DNA from: Saccharopolyspora rosea
GTDB taxonomy: Bacteria; Actinomycetota; Actinomycetes; Mycobacteriales; Pseudonocardiaceae
DNA length: 64,000 nt
Assembly: GCF_025643595.1 (NCBI RefSeq)
Contig: NZ_CP102826.1
Location: 5,394,001 to 5,458,000, forward strand
Direction of reading: 5' to 3'
Shown: positions 36,390 through 47,811 of the stretch, one piece after another
How positions within the stretch are numbered: the stretch's first letter is position 1
How the letters are laid out: every line of letters starts with the position of its first letter
The notes under the pieces: generated by a model
Database searches by the model: none
What the model saw: the letters and a program-made list of their open reading frames with translations, nothing else
Told to the model about the DNA's origin: nothing
Made by a program: the position numbers and the translations under genes

Positions 36390-37985
36390 TTACTCAAAGC
36401 TGACGGTGCGCACGATCCGCGCCCCCACCGCGGCGCCGATCGGCTCCAGCACCCCGGCCTCCACGGGACGGTCGACGCGCAGCAGCATGATCGCGTCCGA
36501 GCGCTCGGTGGTCTGGCTGACCGTGGCGGCCTCGATGTTCACCCCGACCTCGCCGAGCAGCGTGCCGACCTTGCCCATCACGCCCGGGCGGTCCGGGTAC
36601 TCCAGCAGCAGCACGTTGCCCTCGGCGCGCAGGTCGAAGTGGCGGCCGTTGACCTCGACCAGCTTCTCCACCTGGTTCGGACCGGACAGCGCACCGGAGA
36701 CCACCGCGCTGCGCCCGTCCGGCAGACCGGCGCGCACCGACACGACGCTGCGGTGGTTCGGGCTCTCCGAAGAGGTCCGCACGTCCACCTGCACGCCCAG
36801 CTCCTCAGCGAGCTGCGGCGCGTTGACGAAGGTCACCTGGCTCTCCACCGCGCCGGAGAACACCCCGCGCAGGGCGGCCAGCTGCAGCACCGAGACGTCC
36901 TCGTCGGCCAGCTCGCCGCGCGCCTCGATGGTCACCGAGCTCGGCGTGCCGCCGGCCAGCGCCGCGAGCAGCTGGCCCAGCTTCTGGGTCAGCGGCAGGT
37001 ACGGCCGCACCTCCTCGCCGACCGCGCCGCCCTGCACGTTGACCGCGTCCGGCACGAAGTCGCCGCGCAGCGCCAGCAGCACCGACTTGGCGACGTCGGT
37101 GCCCGCCCGGTCCTGCGCCTCCGAGGTGGACGCGCCCAGGTGCGGGGTGACCACGACGTTGGGCAGCTCGAACAGCGGGCTGGAGGTCATCGGCTCGGTC
37201 TTGAACACGTCGATGCCCGCGCCGCCGATGTTGCCGTTGCGCAGCGCGTCGACCAGCGCGTCCTCGTCGATCAGCCCGCCGCGGGCGGCGTTGACGACGA
37301 TGAGGCCGGGCTTGGCCTTCTTCAGCTCCTCGGCGCCGATGAGGCCGAGCGTCTCGGCGGTCTTGGGCAGGTGGATGGAGATCGCGTCCGAGCGCTGCAA
37401 CAGCTCGTCCAGGCTGACGAGCTCGATGCCGAGCTGGCCCGCCCGCGCCGGCGACACGTAGGGGTCGTAGGCGATGAGCTTGGTGCCGAACGCGGCCACG
37501 CGCTGGGCGAACAGCTGCCCGATCTTGCCGAGACCGACGACACCGATCGTCTTGCCGTTCAGCTCGGTGCCGGTGAAGGAACTGCGCTTCCACTCGCCGC
37601 CGCGCAGGCTCGCGTCGGCCGCCGCGACGTTGCGGGCGACCGCGAGCAGCAGGGCCATCGCGTGCTCGGCGGCGGAGACGATGTTGGACGTCGGAGCGTT
37701 GACGACCATGACACCGCGCTCGGTGGCCGCGGGCACCTCGACGTTGTCCAGGCCCACCCCGGCGCGCGCCACGACCTTGAGCTTGCTGCTCGCGGCGAGC
37801 ACCTCGGCGTCGACCTTGGTGGCGGAGCGGACCAGCAGCGCGTCGGCCTCGGACACGGCGTCGAGCAGCGCAGGCCGGTCGGTACCGTCGACGTGGCGGA
37901 CCTCGACCTCGTCCCCGAGGGCGTCGATCACGGACGGTGCCAGCTTCTCGGCGATCAGGACGACGGGGCGGCTTGCGTTGGTCAC
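36390..37985 (-). CDS. serA: D-3-phosphoglycerate dehydrogenase
   Basis: 531 residues, long (type 1) form: substrate- and NAD-binding domains with IGVVGLGKIGQLFAQRVAAFG, VNAARGGLIDEDAL and TPHLGASTSEAQDRAG, then the allosteric substrate-binding domain (about 320-450) and a C-terminal ACT domain (VLLLEYPDRPGVMGKVGTLLGE) for serine feedback. First step of serine synthesis. The GTG at 37985 has GGAG five bases upstream; 46 further in-frame codons lack support. Confidence 0.96.
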   Translation of the reverse strand: MTNASRPVVLIAEKLAPSVIDALGDEVEVRHVDGTDRPALLDAVSEADALLVRSATKVDAEVLAASSKLKVVARAGVGLDNVEVPAATERGVMVVNAPTSNIVSAAEHAMALLLAVARNVAAADASLRGGEWKRSSFTGTELNGKTIGVVGLGKIGQLFAQRVAAFGTKLIAYDPYVSPARAGQLGIELVSLDELLQRSDAISIHLPKTAETLGLIGAEELKKAKPGLIVVNAARGGLIDEDALVDALRNGNIGGAGIDVFKTEPMTSSPLFELPNVVVTPHLGASTSEAQDRAGTDVAKSVLLALRGDFVPDAVNVQGGAVGEEVRPYLPLTQKLGQLLAALAGGTPSSVTIEARGELADEDVSVLQLAALRGVFSGAVESQVTFVNAPQLAEELGVQVDVRTSSESPNHRSVVSVRAGLPDGRSAVVSGALSGPNQVEKLVEVNGRHFDLRAEGNVLLLEYPDRPGVMGKVGTLLGEVGVNIEAATVSQTTERSDAIMLLRVDRPVEAGVLEPIGAAVGARIVRTVSFE

Positions 37986-38150
37986 GGGCGCTCCAGAGGG
38001 GAAGATCACGGTCTGTGCAGGGGCACGACGTTGTGTCCCGGACGAGGTCGCAGTGTAACGGCAGTTTGAGAAAGAGTTCACAAGGGTGTAGTCCGGATCA
38101 CCGGCCGCCCGTACCCCGTCCACGCTCCGAGCTCCGGCGATTTCCGCAGG

Positions 38151-38396
38151 TCACGGCTCGTCGAACTCGCCGTCCTTGGCACCCGCGACGAAAGCGTCCC
38201 ATTCCTCCGGGGTGAACACCAGGACCGGACCTTCGGGGTCCGCGCCGTTGCGCATGCCCACGTACCCGTCCACGAACGCGATCTCCACGCCCGGCTCGTC
38301 GGGGTCGTCGGTGCTGGTGATCCACTCCGCGTCGGTGAAGTCCAGCTCGTCCCGGATGTGGGCCTTGTCGTCCACGATCTCGTTCTCCGCGCTCAC
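38151..38396 (-). CDS. DUF397-domain protein
   Basis: 81 residues, acidic, with TDAEWITSTDDPDEPGVEIAFVDGYVGMRNGADPEGPVLVFTPEEWDAFVAGAKDGEF; the final FTPEEWDAFVAGAKDGEF is the DUF397 signature. Such proteins usually partner a helix-turn-helix regulator encoded next door, and some act as developmental antitoxins or small-molecule-linked partners in streptomycetes. No such regulator is adjacent here. The GTG at 38396 follows TACCGT by seven bases, so it is probably leaderless. Confidence 0.85.
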   Translation of the reverse strand: MSAENEIVDDKAHIRDELDFTDAEWITSTDDPDEPGVEIAFVDGYVGMRNGADPEGPVLVFTPEEWDAFVAGAKDGEFDEP

Positions 38397-38507
38397 GGTG
38401 TGCACGGTAGCGCGCACCGCCCGCGGCGCGGAAACCGCGCCCACCCGGTGGACACCGCGGGCGCTGCGCGCGAACCCGCAGCACAACCGGGGTGCCGGAC
38501 GCGCGAG

Positions 38508-38544
38508 AAGGCCCGGCGCTCCCTCGTGGGGTTCGCCGGGCCTT
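38508..38544 (-). terminator. Terminator of the ilvBNC operon
   Basis: An 11-bp stem AAGGCCCGGCG/CGCCGGGCCTT with a 15-nt loop, about 50 bp past the ilvC stop. Confidence 0.75.
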
Positions 38545-38597
38545 CCTCGACCGACCGCCGGGGTTCACCCGGTTGGCCGGGAGTCAGCGCGCAGAGG

Positions 38598-39668
<1,071 letters not shown>

Positions 39669-40187
39669 TCAGCGCACCGCCGTCGCGGTGATGGAACGCG
39701 GACCGCGTCCGATCGCGATCGTGCCGGACTGCACCATCTCGCGAACGCCGTAGGGTTCGAGCATCCGCAGCAGCGCGTCGAGCTTGTCGCGGGTGCCGGT
39801 GGCCTCGATGGTCAGCGCCTCCGGGGAGACGTCGACCACCTTGGCCCGGAACAGCTGCACGGTCTCCAGCACCTGGCTGCGCACCGAGGCGTCGGCGCGG
39901 ACCTTGACCAGCAGCAGCTCGCGCTGCACCGAGGCGTCCGACTCCAGCTCCACGATCTTGATCACGTTGACCAGCTTGTTGAGCTGCTTGGTGACCTGTT
40001 CCAGCGGCTGGTCGCCGACGGCCACCACGATCGTCATCCGGGAGATGTCCGGATGTTCGGTCGGACCGACCGCGAGCGACTCGATGTTGAAGCTGCGCCG
40101 GGAGAACAGCCCGGAGACGCGGGCCAGCACGCCCGGCACGTTCTCCACCAGCACGCTGAGCGTGTGTCGGGTCATCGACGCGCTCAC
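39669..40187 (-). CDS. ilvN: Acetolactate synthase, regulatory subunit
   Basis: About 172 residues: N-terminal ACT domain ([34 protein letters not shown]) and C-terminal ALS_ss domain ([15 protein letters not shown]). It confers valine sensitivity on IlvB. The GTG at 40187 overlaps the ilvB stop by four bases (GTGA), so I prefer it; an ATG four codons in (40175) is the alternative. Confidence 0.95.
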   Translation of the reverse strand: MSASMTRHTLSVLVENVPGVLARVSGLFSRRSFNIESLAVGPTEHPDISRMTIVVAVGDQPLEQVTKQLNKLVNVIKIVELESDASVQRELLLVKVRADASVRSQVLETVQLFRAKVVDVSPEALTIEATGTRDKLDALLRMLEPYGVREMVQSGTIAIGRGPRSITATAVR

Positions 40188-42016
40188 CCCTCGTCCTCGT
40201 CGAACAGCGGGCGGATGCCGCGCGCCGCCATGATCTCGTCGTTGCCCGTTCCGGCCGCCACCATCGGCCACACCTGGGCGTCCTTGCCCACCACGAAGTC
40301 GATCACGACGGGTCGGTCGTTGATCTCCATGGCCCGCTCGATGACGCTGTCGACGTCCTCTTTGGACTCGCACCGCAGGCCGGCGCAGCCGTACGCCTCG
40401 GCCAGCAGCTTGAAGTCCGGGATGCGGTGCTTGTGGGTGCCGAGGTCACTGTGTGAGTAGCGCTCGGCGTAGAAGAGGTTCTGCCACTGACGGACCATAC
40501 CCAGGTTGCCGTTGTTGATGACGGCCACCTTGATGGGGATGTCCTCGATCGCGCAGGTGGCCAGTTCCTGGTTGGTCATCTGGAAGCAGCCGTCGCCGTC
40601 GATGGCCCACACCGTCTTGCCCGGCATCCCGGCCTTGGCGCCCATCGCGGCGGGCACCGCGTAGCCCATGGTGCCCAGGCCGCCGGAGTTCAACCAGGAC
40701 CGCGGGTTCTCGTAGCCGATGAACTGCGCGGCCCACATCTGGTGCTGGCCCACGCCCGCCGCGTAGATGGCGTCCGGACCGACCAGCGAGCCGAGCCGTT
40801 CGATGACGTACTCGGGCGACAGGCTGCCGTCGGAAGGCCACTGGTAGCCCAGCGGGAACCGCCCGCGCCAGTCGTCCAGCTGCTCCCACCACGCCGTCAG
40901 GTCGATGCGCCCGCCGTCCTCGGTGGCCGCGGCCACGGCGTCGATGAGCTCGGACAGCACGTCCTTGCAGTCGCCGACGATCGGCACGTCGGCGTAGCGG
41001 TTCTTGGAGATCTCGGCCGGGTCGATGTCGGCGTGCACGACCTTCGCCTCGGGCGCGAAGGAGGACAGCTGGCCGGTGACCCGGTCGTCGAACCGGGTGC
41101 CCAGCGCGATCAGCAGGTCGGAGCGCTGCATCGCGGCGACCGCGGCGACCGTGCCGTGCATGCCCGGCATGCCCAGGTGCTGCGGGTGCGAGTCGGGGAA
41201 CGCACCGCGCGCCATCAGCGTGGTGACCACCGGGATGCCGGTGCGCTCGGCGAGTTCGCGCAGCTCGGCGTGCGCCTCCGCCTTGATGACGCCACCACCG
41301 ACGTAGAGCACCGGGCGCTGCGCCGCGGCGATCAGCCGGGCGGCCTCGCGGACCTGCTTGCCGTGCGGCTTGCTGGTCGGCCGGTAGCCGGGCAGCTTCA
41401 TCTCCGGCGGCCAGGAGAACGACGCGCTCGCCTGCTGGACGTCCTTGGGGATGTCGACGAGCACCGGCCCCGGCCGTCCGCTGGCGGCGATGTAGAACGC
41501 CTCGGCGATGATCCGCGGGATGTCATCCGGATCGGTGACGAGGAAGTTGTGCTTGGTGATCGGCAGCGTGATGCCGCAGATGTCGGCTTCCTGGAAGGCG
41601 TCGGTGCCGATCAGCCCGGTGGCCTGCTGCCCGGTCACGGCCACCACCGGGACCGAGTCCATGTGCGCGTCGGCCAGGGCGGTGACCAGGTTCGTCGCGC
41701 CGGGACCGGACGTCGCCATGCACACGCCGACCTTGCCGGTGGCCTGCGCGTACCCGGTGGCGGCGTGCCCGGCGCCCTGCTCGTGGCGGACCAGGACGTG
41801 GCGGACCTTCGCGGAGTCCAGCAGGGGGTCGTAGGACGGGAGGATGGTCCCGCCCGGAATCCCGAACACGATCTCGCAGCCGACGGACTCCAGGGACCGC
41901 ACGAGGGCCTGCGCCCCGGTCATCTTCACGGGCGCGCCGTGCGGCGGAGCGGGTTTGGGACGCCGTCCCGGCGGAGGTGCCGGGACCGGATTCTGCCTGG
42001 TGTTGGCGCTGGTCAT
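40184..42016 (-). CDS. ilvB: Acetolactate synthase, catalytic subunit
   Basis: 610 residues, ThDP enzyme: catalytic Glu in [22 protein letters not shown]-binding middle domain, and the ThDP motif [30 protein letters not shown] Pro-rich 40-residue N-terminal stretch precedes the fold. It makes acetolactate and acetohydroxybutyrate for Val/Leu/Ile. The ATG at 42016 has GAGG eight bases upstream. Expression is controlled by a leader peptide and terminator just upstream. Confidence 0.97.
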   Translation of the reverse strand: MTSANTRQNPVPAPPPGRRPKPAPPHGAPVKMTGAQALVRSLESVGCEIVFGIPGGTILPSYDPLLDSAKVRHVLVRHEQGAGHAATGYAQATGKVGVCMATSGPGATNLVTALADAHMDSVPVVAVTGQQATGLIGTDAFQEADICGITLPITKHNFLVTDPDDIPRIIAEAFYIAASGRPGPVLVDIPKDVQQASASFSWPPEMKLPGYRPTSKPHGKQVREAARLIAAAQRPVLYVGGGVIKAEAHAELRELAERTGIPVVTTLMARGAFPDSHPQHLGMPGMHGTVAAVAAMQRSDLLIALGTRFDDRVTGQLSSFAPEAKVVHADIDPAEISKNRYADVPIVGDCKDVLSELIDAVAAATEDGGRIDLTAWWEQLDDWRGRFPLGYQWPSDGSLSPEYVIERLGSLVGPDAIYAAGVGQHQMWAAQFIGYENPRSWLNSGGLGTMGYAVPAAMGAKAGMPGKTVWAIDGDGCFQMTNQELATCAIEDIPIKVAVINNGNLGMVRQWQNLFYAERYSHSDLGTHKHRIPDFKLLAEAYGCAGLRCESKEDVDSVIERAMEINDRPVVIDFVVGKDAQVWPMVAAGTGNDEIMAARGIRPLFDEDEG

Positions 42017-42053
42017 CGGGTCTGCCTCGGGGTTGGGAGTGGGGCCGGACACG

Positions 42054-42092
42054 AAAAAACCCCCGCGGACCAAGACAGGTCCGGCGAGGGTT
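42054..42092 (-). terminator. Attenuator terminator ahead of ilvB
   Basis: On the minus strand, AACCCTCGCCGGACC pairs with GGTCCGCGGGGGTT (one bulge) and is followed by TTTTTT, 38 bp before ilvB and 24 bp after the leader stop. Confidence 0.92.
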
Positions 42093-42116
42093 GGCGCGTC
42101 GACGCTGCGAACTTCC

Positions 42117-42167
42117 TCAGGCGTCGACGCGCCAGGGAAGTACGAGAATGTCGTGCAGTCGCAGCAT
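42117..42167 (-). CDS. ilvB leader peptide
   Basis: 16 residues, [16 protein letters not shown], with four Leu, one Ile and two Val codons. The ATG lies seven bases after TAACGT, so the transcript is leaderless. This peptide type is known ahead of ilvBNC in corynebacteria and streptomycetes and controls transcription attenuation by branched-chain amino acids. Confidence 0.93.
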   Translation of the reverse strand: MLRLHDILVLPWRVDA

Positions 42168-42174
42168 GCCCAGG

Positions 42175-42204
42175 ACGTTAGCCAACGGGCCCGGGAGTCG
42201 TCAA
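42175..42204 (-). promoter_or_regulatory. ilvB leader promoter
   Basis: TTGACG (42204-42199), 18-bp spacer, TAACGT (42180-42175), then seven bases to the leader ATG. Confidence 0.8.
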
Positions 42205-42285
42205 ACCATGCGGGATGATCGTCCCGGATGGTGGACTGCGGCGGCTGGTGCGGCGGTGGGAGCCGCAGGTGAGACCATCGGAGGC

Positions 42286-42759
42286 GTGAGCGAGACCCCG
42301 CACGAACCCGAGCAGCCCGAAGCCGCGGACGCCGCCCGACCGGCGGCTGACGCCGAGCAGGCGGCCGAGACCCCGCGCCTGCCCGAGTCGCTGACCTTCC
42401 GCATCACGCCGGTAGCCCTGCTCGCGGTGCTCGCCGTCGTGGTGTGCGCCACCCCGGTGGCCGCCACGGCGGGTGGCCCGGCACTGCTGCTCTACCTCGT
42501 CCCGCTCGGACTCCTGGTGTGGATCCTGCGCACCCGGACCACCGTGAGCCCGGAGCGCGTGACGGTCCGGACGATGTTCGGCGGGACCCGCTTCACCTGG
42601 GACGACGTCCGGGCTCTCCGGCTCGACGAGAAGCGCTGGATCAGGGCCGTGCTCGCCTCCGGCAACGAGGTCGCGCTGTCCGCGGTGCGGGTCCGGGACC
42701 TGCCCCGGTTGTCCGCGATGAGCGGTGGGCGGCTGCCCGATCCGAACGCGCAGGAGTAA
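42286..42759 (+). CDS. PH-domain membrane protein, CFP-6-like
   Basis: About 157 residues. An acidic/Ala-rich N-terminus precedes two hydrophobic segments ([39 protein letters not shown]) and a bacterial PH-like domain ([27 protein letters not shown] ... SGGRLPDPN). The order and position next to ilvB match mycobacterial CFP-6. The start is uncertain: GTG 42286 has GGAGG only one base upstream, and ATG 42208 is also in frame. Function unknown. Confidence 0.78.
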   Translation: MSETPHEPEQPEAADAARPAADAEQAAETPRLPESLTFRITPVALLAVLAVVVCATPVAATAGGPALLLYLVPLGLLVWILRTRTTVSPERVTVRTMFGGTRFTWDDVRALRLDEKRWIRAVLASGNEVALSAVRVRDLPRLSAMSGGRLPDPNAQE

Positions 42760-42904
42760 TGTCGGGCGCACCGCACCTCTGGCGCGCCCACAAGGCGCCG
42801 CTCCCGCCATTCGGAGGTTCTCGGCCTTTTCCGGGCCGATCCCGCGTGCCCGGAATCCCGCGCGGGTGACCGAGAACACGCCCTTTTCGAGAACCGAGGT
42901 GGAT

Positions 42905-44749
42905 ATGCCCCCGCTGCGTTCCCGCACCACGACACACGGACGGAATGCCGCCGGCGCCCGCTCCCTGTGGCGTGCCACCGGCATGACCGACGACGACTTC
43001 GGCAAGCCCATCGTCGCGATCGCCAACTCCTACACCCAGTTCGTGCCCGGCCACGTGCACCTGCGCGACCTCGGCGACGTGGTCGCCGAGCAGATCCGCG
43101 AAGCGGGCGGGGTGCCGCGGGAGTTCCACACCATCGCGGTGGACGACGGCATCGCCATGGGCCACGGCGGGATGCTCTACTCGCTGCCCTCCCGGGAACT
43201 GATCGCCGACTCGGTGGAGTACATGGTCAACGCGCACCAGGCCGACGCGCTGGTGTGCATCTCCAACTGCGACAAGATCACACCCGGCATGCTCAACGCC
43301 GCGATGCGGCTGAACATCCCGACGGTGTTCGTCTCCGGCGGACCGATGGAGGCGGGCAAGGCCGTGGTGGTGGAGGGCGTGGCGCACGCGCCCACCGACC
43401 TGATCACCACCATCTCCGCCTCGGCCAACTCCCAGGTCGACGACGAGGGACTGTCCGAGGTGGAGCGTTCGGCGTGCCCGACCTGCGGGTCGTGCTCGGG
43501 CATGTTCACCGCGAACTCGATGAACTGCCTCACCGAGGCCCTCGGCCTGGCGCTGCCCGGCAACGGTTCGACGCTGGCCACGCACGCCGCCCGCCGGGCC
43601 CTGTTCGAGGAGGCCGGGCGCACCGTGGTGCGCATCGCCGAGCGGTACTACGGGCAGGACGACGAGACGGTGCTGCCGCGGTCCGTGGCGAACAAGAAGG
43701 CGTTCGAGAACGCGATGGCGCTGGACATGGCGATGGGCGGCTCCACCAACACGGTGCTGCACACGCTGGCCGCCGCCCGCGAGGGCGAGATCGACTTCAC
43801 CCTGGAGGACATCGAGGAGATCTCCCGCCGGGTGCCGTGCCTGTCCAAGGTCGCGCCGAACTCCGACTACCACATGGAGGACGTGCACCGGGCCGGCGGC
43901 ATCACCGCGATCCTCGGCGAGCTGGACCGCGCCGGGATGCTGCACCGCGACGTCGCCTCGGTGCACAGCCCGAGCCTCACCGAGTGGCTGTCCACTTGGG
44001 ACATTCGCGGCGAATCGCCTTCCGAGCAGGCCCTCGACCTCTTCCACGCCGCGCCGGGCGGGGTCCGCACCACCAAGGCGTTCTCCACCACCAACCGGTG
44101 GTCCTCTTTGGACACCGACGCGACCTCGGGCTGCATCCGCGACGTGGCGCACGCCTACACCGCCGACGGCGGGCTCGCGGTGCTGCGCGGCAACCTCGCC
44201 GAGGACGGGGCGGTGGTCAAGACCGCGGGCGTCGAGGAGGAGCTGTGGCGGTTCCAGGGCCCCGCGCGGGTGCTGGAGAGCCAGGAGCAGGCCGTCTCGG
44301 CGATCCTGAACAAGGAGATCCAGCCGGGCGAGGTCCTGGTGATCCGCTACGAGGGCCCCGCGGGCGGTCCGGGGATGCAGGAGATGCTGCACCCCACGGC
44401 GTTCCTGAAGGGCTCCGGGCTGGGCAAGAAGTGCGCGCTGATCACCGACGGCCGGTTCTCCGGCGGCTCGTCCGGGCTGTCCATCGGGCACATCTCGCCG
44501 GAGGCCGCCAACGGCGGCGCCATCGGCCTGGTCCAGGACGGCGACCAGATCCTCATCGACGTCCGGGAGCGCAAGCTGGAACTGCTCGTCGACGACGACG
44601 TGCTGGCCGAGCGGCGCGCGAAGATGGAGGCGAGCGAGCACCCGTGGCAGCCGGTCGGCCGCGAACGCCCGGTCACCGCGGCGCTGCGCGCCTACGCCCG
44701 CCTGGCCACCTCGGCCTCCTACGGCGCGGTCCGCGACATCGCCAAGTGA
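42905..44749 (+). CDS. ilvD: Dihydroxy-acid dehydratase
   Basis: 614 residues, the long form. Iron-sulfur ligands lie in [20 protein letters not shown] and [19 protein letters not shown]; the catalytic serine region is [23 protein letters not shown]. It dehydrates dihydroxy acids to 2-oxo acids for Val and Ile. The ATG at 42905 has GAGG five to six bases upstream. It is on the opposite strand to ilvBNC and has no obvious leader peptide. Confidence 0.97.
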   Translation: MPPLRSRTTTHGRNAAGARSLWRATGMTDDDFGKPIVAIANSYTQFVPGHVHLRDLGDVVAEQIREAGGVPREFHTIAVDDGIAMGHGGMLYSLPSRELIADSVEYMVNAHQADALVCISNCDKITPGMLNAAMRLNIPTVFVSGGPMEAGKAVVVEGVAHAPTDLITTISASANSQVDDEGLSEVERSACPTCGSCSGMFTANSMNCLTEALGLALPGNGSTLATHAARRALFEEAGRTVVRIAERYYGQDDETVLPRSVANKKAFENAMALDMAMGGSTNTVLHTLAAAREGEIDFTLEDIEEISRRVPCLSKVAPNSDYHMEDVHRAGGITAILGELDRAGMLHRDVASVHSPSLTEWLSTWDIRGESPSEQALDLFHAAPGGVRTTKAFSTTNRWSSLDTDATSGCIRDVAHAYTADGGLAVLRGNLAEDGAVVKTAGVEEELWRFQGPARVLESQEQAVSAILNKEIQPGEVLVIRYEGPAGGPGMQEMLHPTAFLKGSGLGKKCALITDGRFSGGSSGLSIGHISPEAANGGAIGLVQDGDQILIDVRERKLELLVDDDVLAERRAKMEASEHPWQPVGRERPVTAALRAYARLATSASYGAVRDIAK

Positions 44750-44761
44750 CCCCGACGTGCG

Positions 44762-44795
44762 GCAGGCGGGGGACCGAACCCGGTCCCCCGCCTGC
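44762..44795. terminator. Bidirectional hairpin between ilvD and doxX
   Basis: A perfect 14-bp stem GCAGGCGGGGGACC/GGTCCCCCGCCTGC with loop GAACCC, between convergent genes. Confidence 0.8.
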
Positions 44796-44851
44796 TGCGT
44801 CCCGCGGGTGTTCGCCGGTCCCGCCGCGGGGGCGGGTGACCGGCTCGGCGG

Positions 44852-45577
44852 TCAGCCCCGGTGCAGTCCGAAGAAGACACCGGCCGCCGCGGCGGCGGCG
44901 ATGACGAGGGCGATGAAGCCGAACGGCAGCGGACGCCGGAACCAGACGCGGCCGTAGTCCAGCGCGACCCGGCCTGGGCCGGTGAACATCAGGCCCACGC
45001 CGAGCACGCCGAGGGTCGCCTCCAGCTCGAAACCGCCCGTGGCGGCGAAGAACCCGCCACCGAGCTTCATCATCGCCGCGTTGGCCATCAGGCCGACGAC
45101 GCCCGCCGCGGCGAGCGGGGTGAACAGGCCGAGCACGAGCAGCGCGCCCGCGGCCAGCTCGGTGCCGCCGGTGACCAGCGCGAGCGTGCTCGCCTGCTGG
45201 AAGCCCATCTTCTGCAGCACCTGGACGAACCCGTTGATCCCCGGCCCGCCGAACGCGCCGAACATCTTCTGCGCGCCGTGGGCGAGGAAGATCCCGCCGA
45301 GCGCGAGGCGCAGCACCAGCAGGCCGAGGTCGGTTCCGGCGTTCCAGCGGAACGGGCGGCGTTCGACCACACCGAGATCGGTGTAGTAGTCGTCCCGCTG
45401 GTCGACCAGCGACGTCGCCTCCGCGTCGCTGTAGCCGTCATCGTCGTCGTAGTAGTTGTACTTCTGCGCGCCGAGGCTCTGAGTCCCTCCGGACCCGGCC
45501 GCCGAAGCGGGCGCCGCGTGATCGCGATCGTCGGGGTAGCCGCCCGCGCCACCGGGGCGATCGTCGTGACTCCTCAC
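44852..45577 (-). CDS. DoxX-family membrane protein
   Basis: 241 residues. A hydrophilic N-terminus rich in Asp, Tyr and Gly (about 1-75) precedes four transmembrane segments of the DoxX fold (LVLRLALGGIFLAHGAQKMFGAFGG, TELAAGALLVLGLFTPLAA, and two more). It corresponds in position to mycobacterial Rv3005c, whose relatives join a membrane oxidative-stress complex with SodA and SseA. The GTG at 45577 follows TAGCCT by eight bases; probably leaderless. Confidence 0.85.
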   Translation of the reverse strand: MRSHDDRPGGAGGYPDDRDHAAPASAAGSGGTQSLGAQKYNYYDDDDGYSDAEATSLVDQRDDYYTDLGVVERRPFRWNAGTDLGLLVLRLALGGIFLAHGAQKMFGAFGGPGINGFVQVLQKMGFQQASTLALVTGGTELAAGALLVLGLFTPLAAAGVVGLMANAAMMKLGGGFFAATGGFELEATLGVLGVGLMFTGPGRVALDYGRVWFRRPLPFGFIALVIAAAAAAGVFFGLHRG

Positions 45578-45687
45578 GCGGCCAGAGGCTAGGGCATCTC
45601 ACCCCACAGGGCGACCCTTTGACGGAAAACCCCCGCGTTACGTGACTTCTTCGATACCGGGTGCGGGCGTTGCGCGAAAATGGCGTG

Positions 45688-46542
45688 ATGGTCGACGGCG
45701 TCGAAGAGCGGGAACCCGCTGCGCTGGTCGTGCTCCGCTGCCCGGAACTCGACGCGGCGCCCGAACTGCTGCCGCTCGACACGACCGCCCGGGTGCTGCG
45801 GTGGCCGCGCCGCGAGGTGGCGGGCTCGCTGCGCGAGCAAGCGGCCGAGGGGGCGCGCACGCTCGACGCGGCGGGCGTCGCGGAGTGCGTCGTCGTCTCC
45901 TGGTCCGCCGGAACCGCGGCGGCCTTGGAACTCGCCCGCCGGTATCCCCGGCGCGTGCGCGGGCTGTTGCTGCTCGCCGGTCCGCCGACCGCCGCCGTCG
46001 ACGCGCTGCTCGACGCGATGCCCGCGGCCCTGCGGACCCTGCTCGCCGCGGGCGGTGGTGCCTCGCTCGCGCTGGCCGGACCGCTGCTGGAGTCGCTGAC
46101 CGCGCGGCTGCCGGTGAACGGCGCGGTGAGCAGGGCGTTGCAGGTGGCCGGGCTGGTGGGCCCGGACGCGGACCTGTCGACCACGACCACCGGTCTGCGC
46201 GCGCTGCTGCACCGCGACTGGCGGTGGCACGTCGCCCTGACCCTGGCGCGGAACGCCTCCGAACGGCCGTCCGCGGCGGGCATCGGATGCCCGGTGACCG
46301 TGCTCGCCGGACGCCACGACGTGTTCGCCGACGTCGCGTCCGCCGCGGGCGCGGTGTCGGCGCTCCCGCAGGCCCGGGTGCGCGTCGTGGACGCCGCGCA
46401 CCTCATCCCGTTCGAGGCGCCGGACGCGGTGCGGGAGGAACTCGCGCTGCTGCTGCACCGCGTGCAGGCCGTGGAGTGCGCGCGGCGGGGCGTCGACCCG
46501 CCGCGCCCGCCGGTGCGGCGCATCCGGCTCCCGCTCACCTGA
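45688..46542 (+). CDS. Alpha/beta hydrolase
   Basis: About 284 residues. The nucleophile elbow is VVVSWSAGTAAALELARRYP, with the rare S-x-S-x-G form; the acid is probably in LAGRHDVFAD and the histidine in VVDAAHLIPFE near the C-terminus. Fold-level call only: esterase, lipase or haloperoxidase-like activities are all possible. An in-frame GTG at 45661 could add nine residues. It is followed by the LppZ-like gene 32 bp later. Confidence 0.78.
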   Translation: MVDGVEEREPAALVVLRCPELDAAPELLPLDTTARVLRWPRREVAGSLREQAAEGARTLDAAGVAECVVVSWSAGTAAALELARRYPRRVRGLLLLAGPPTAAVDALLDAMPAALRTLLAAGGGASLALAGPLLESLTARLPVNGAVSRALQVAGLVGPDADLSTTTTGLRALLHRDWRWHVALTLARNASERPSAAGIGCPVTVLAGRHDVFADVASAAGAVSALPQARVRVVDAAHLIPFEAPDAVREELALLLHRVQAVECARRGVDPPRPPVRRIRLPLT

Positions 46543-46574
46543 GGTTCACCCCCGGCCGACTACCCTCGGGCGTC

Positions 46575-47729
46575 GTGGCAGCAACGTTCCGCCGACTCGC
46601 GTTCGGCGCCGCCGTGGCGGTCGGCGCGCTGCTGGCGGGCTGCGCGCAGTTCCCCGACGAGCACCAGCGCCCGTGGGCCGACCAGCCGTCGCTGGAACCG
46701 CAGGCCGGGCCACAGCCGTCGATCGAGGGCGAGACCCCGCCGCCGCAGACCGGTGCGCCGAAACCCCAGAAACCCGCCGCGCCCGTCGGCTGCGAGGACC
46801 CGGACCCGGCCGTGGTCGCGACCTGCCTGGACCCGGTGGGCGCGATCGCGGTGCTGCCGGACGGCCAGGGCGCGCTGGTCGGTGAACGCGCCACCGGCCG
46901 GATCCTACGCGTGCAGCGCGGCGCGCAACCGCAGGAGCTGGCCCGCGTCCCGGTCGATCCGAGCGGCGACGGCGGGCTGACCGGACTGGCGCTGTCGCCC
47001 AGCTACGGCGAGGACGAGCTGTTCTACGCCTACGTGACCGCGCCCGGCGGCAACGAGGTGGTCCGCATCGCGCCCGGGGACCGGCCCAAACCGGTGCTGA
47101 CCGGCATCCCCCGGGGCGCCTCCGGCAACTCCGGTGCGCTGCTCGACGACGGCAAGGGCGCGCTGCTGGTCGCCACCGGCAACGCCGGGGATCCGGCCGA
47201 TGCCGCGAACCCGGCGTCGCTGGCCGGCAAGGTGTTGCGCGTCGACGGCTTCGGCAACCCCGCACCCGGCAACCCGGACCCGACCTCGCGCGTGGTCGCG
47301 TCCGGCCTGGCGGAACCGGGCGGCCTGTGCGGAGCCCCCGGCGCGGGCACCTACTGGGTGACCGACCGGGGCGGTTCGCAGGACGCCCTCTACCAGGTGC
47401 AGCCCGGGCGACCGCTGGGTGCGCCGTCCTGGACGTGGCGGGAGAAACCGGGGGTGGCCGGGTGCGCCGCCGCCCAGTCCGCGGTGGTCGTGGCGCTGCG
47501 CGGCGTCCCCGCGCTGTTCACCCTGCACCCCGGTCCGGACGGCACCATCACCGGACAGCCGACGCGGGTCATGGAGAACACCTACGGCCGCTTCTCCGCC
47601 GCCGCGCTCGGCCCGGACGGGCTGCTCTGGCTGGGCACGTCGAACAAGGCGGGCGGCCGCCCGGTGTCCAGCGACGACCGCGCCCTGCGCATCGAACCCC
47701 CGACCGGCGGCGCCGCGGGCAAGGACTGA
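46575..47729 (+). CDS. LppZ-like lipoprotein, PQQ/sugar dehydrogenase beta-propeller
   Basis: 384 residues. A lipoprotein signal peptide ends in the lipobox LLAGC (about residues 18-22). A Pro/Gln-rich linker leads to a beta-propeller of the glucose/sorbosone dehydrogenase type (VGAIAVLPDGQGALVGERATGRILRV, GLTGLALSPSYGEDELFYAYVT, SAAALGPDGLLWLGTSNK). Position and fold match mycobacterial LppZ. Catalytic residues for PQQ use cannot be confirmed, so it may be a non-enzymatic surface lipoprotein. The GTG follows TACCCT by eight bases. Confidence 0.86.
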   Translation: MAATFRRLAFGAAVAVGALLAGCAQFPDEHQRPWADQPSLEPQAGPQPSIEGETPPPQTGAPKPQKPAAPVGCEDPDPAVVATCLDPVGAIAVLPDGQGALVGERATGRILRVQRGAQPQELARVPVDPSGDGGLTGLALSPSYGEDELFYAYVTAPGGNEVVRIAPGDRPKPVLTGIPRGASGNSGALLDDGKGALLVATGNAGDPADAANPASLAGKVLRVDGFGNPAPGNPDPTSRVVASGLAEPGGLCGAPGAGTYWVTDRGGSQDALYQVQPGRPLGAPSWTWREKPGVAGCAAAQSAVVVALRGVPALFTLHPGPDGTITGQPTRVMENTYGRFSAAALGPDGLLWLGTSNKAGGRPVSSDDRALRIEPPTGGAAGKD

Positions 47730-47766
47730 GACGTCCACGATGGACGCGAATCGGACCCGGACGTGA

Positions 47767-47798
47767 AACGGGCGGGGACCCGCCGGTCCCCGCCCGTT
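47767..47798. terminator. Bidirectional hairpin between lppZ-like gene and gatB
   Basis: A perfect 14-bp stem AACGGGCGGGGACC/GGTCCCCGCCCGTT with loop CGCC. Confidence 0.82.
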
Positions 47799-47811
47799 CT
47801 CGGCCGCCGGT

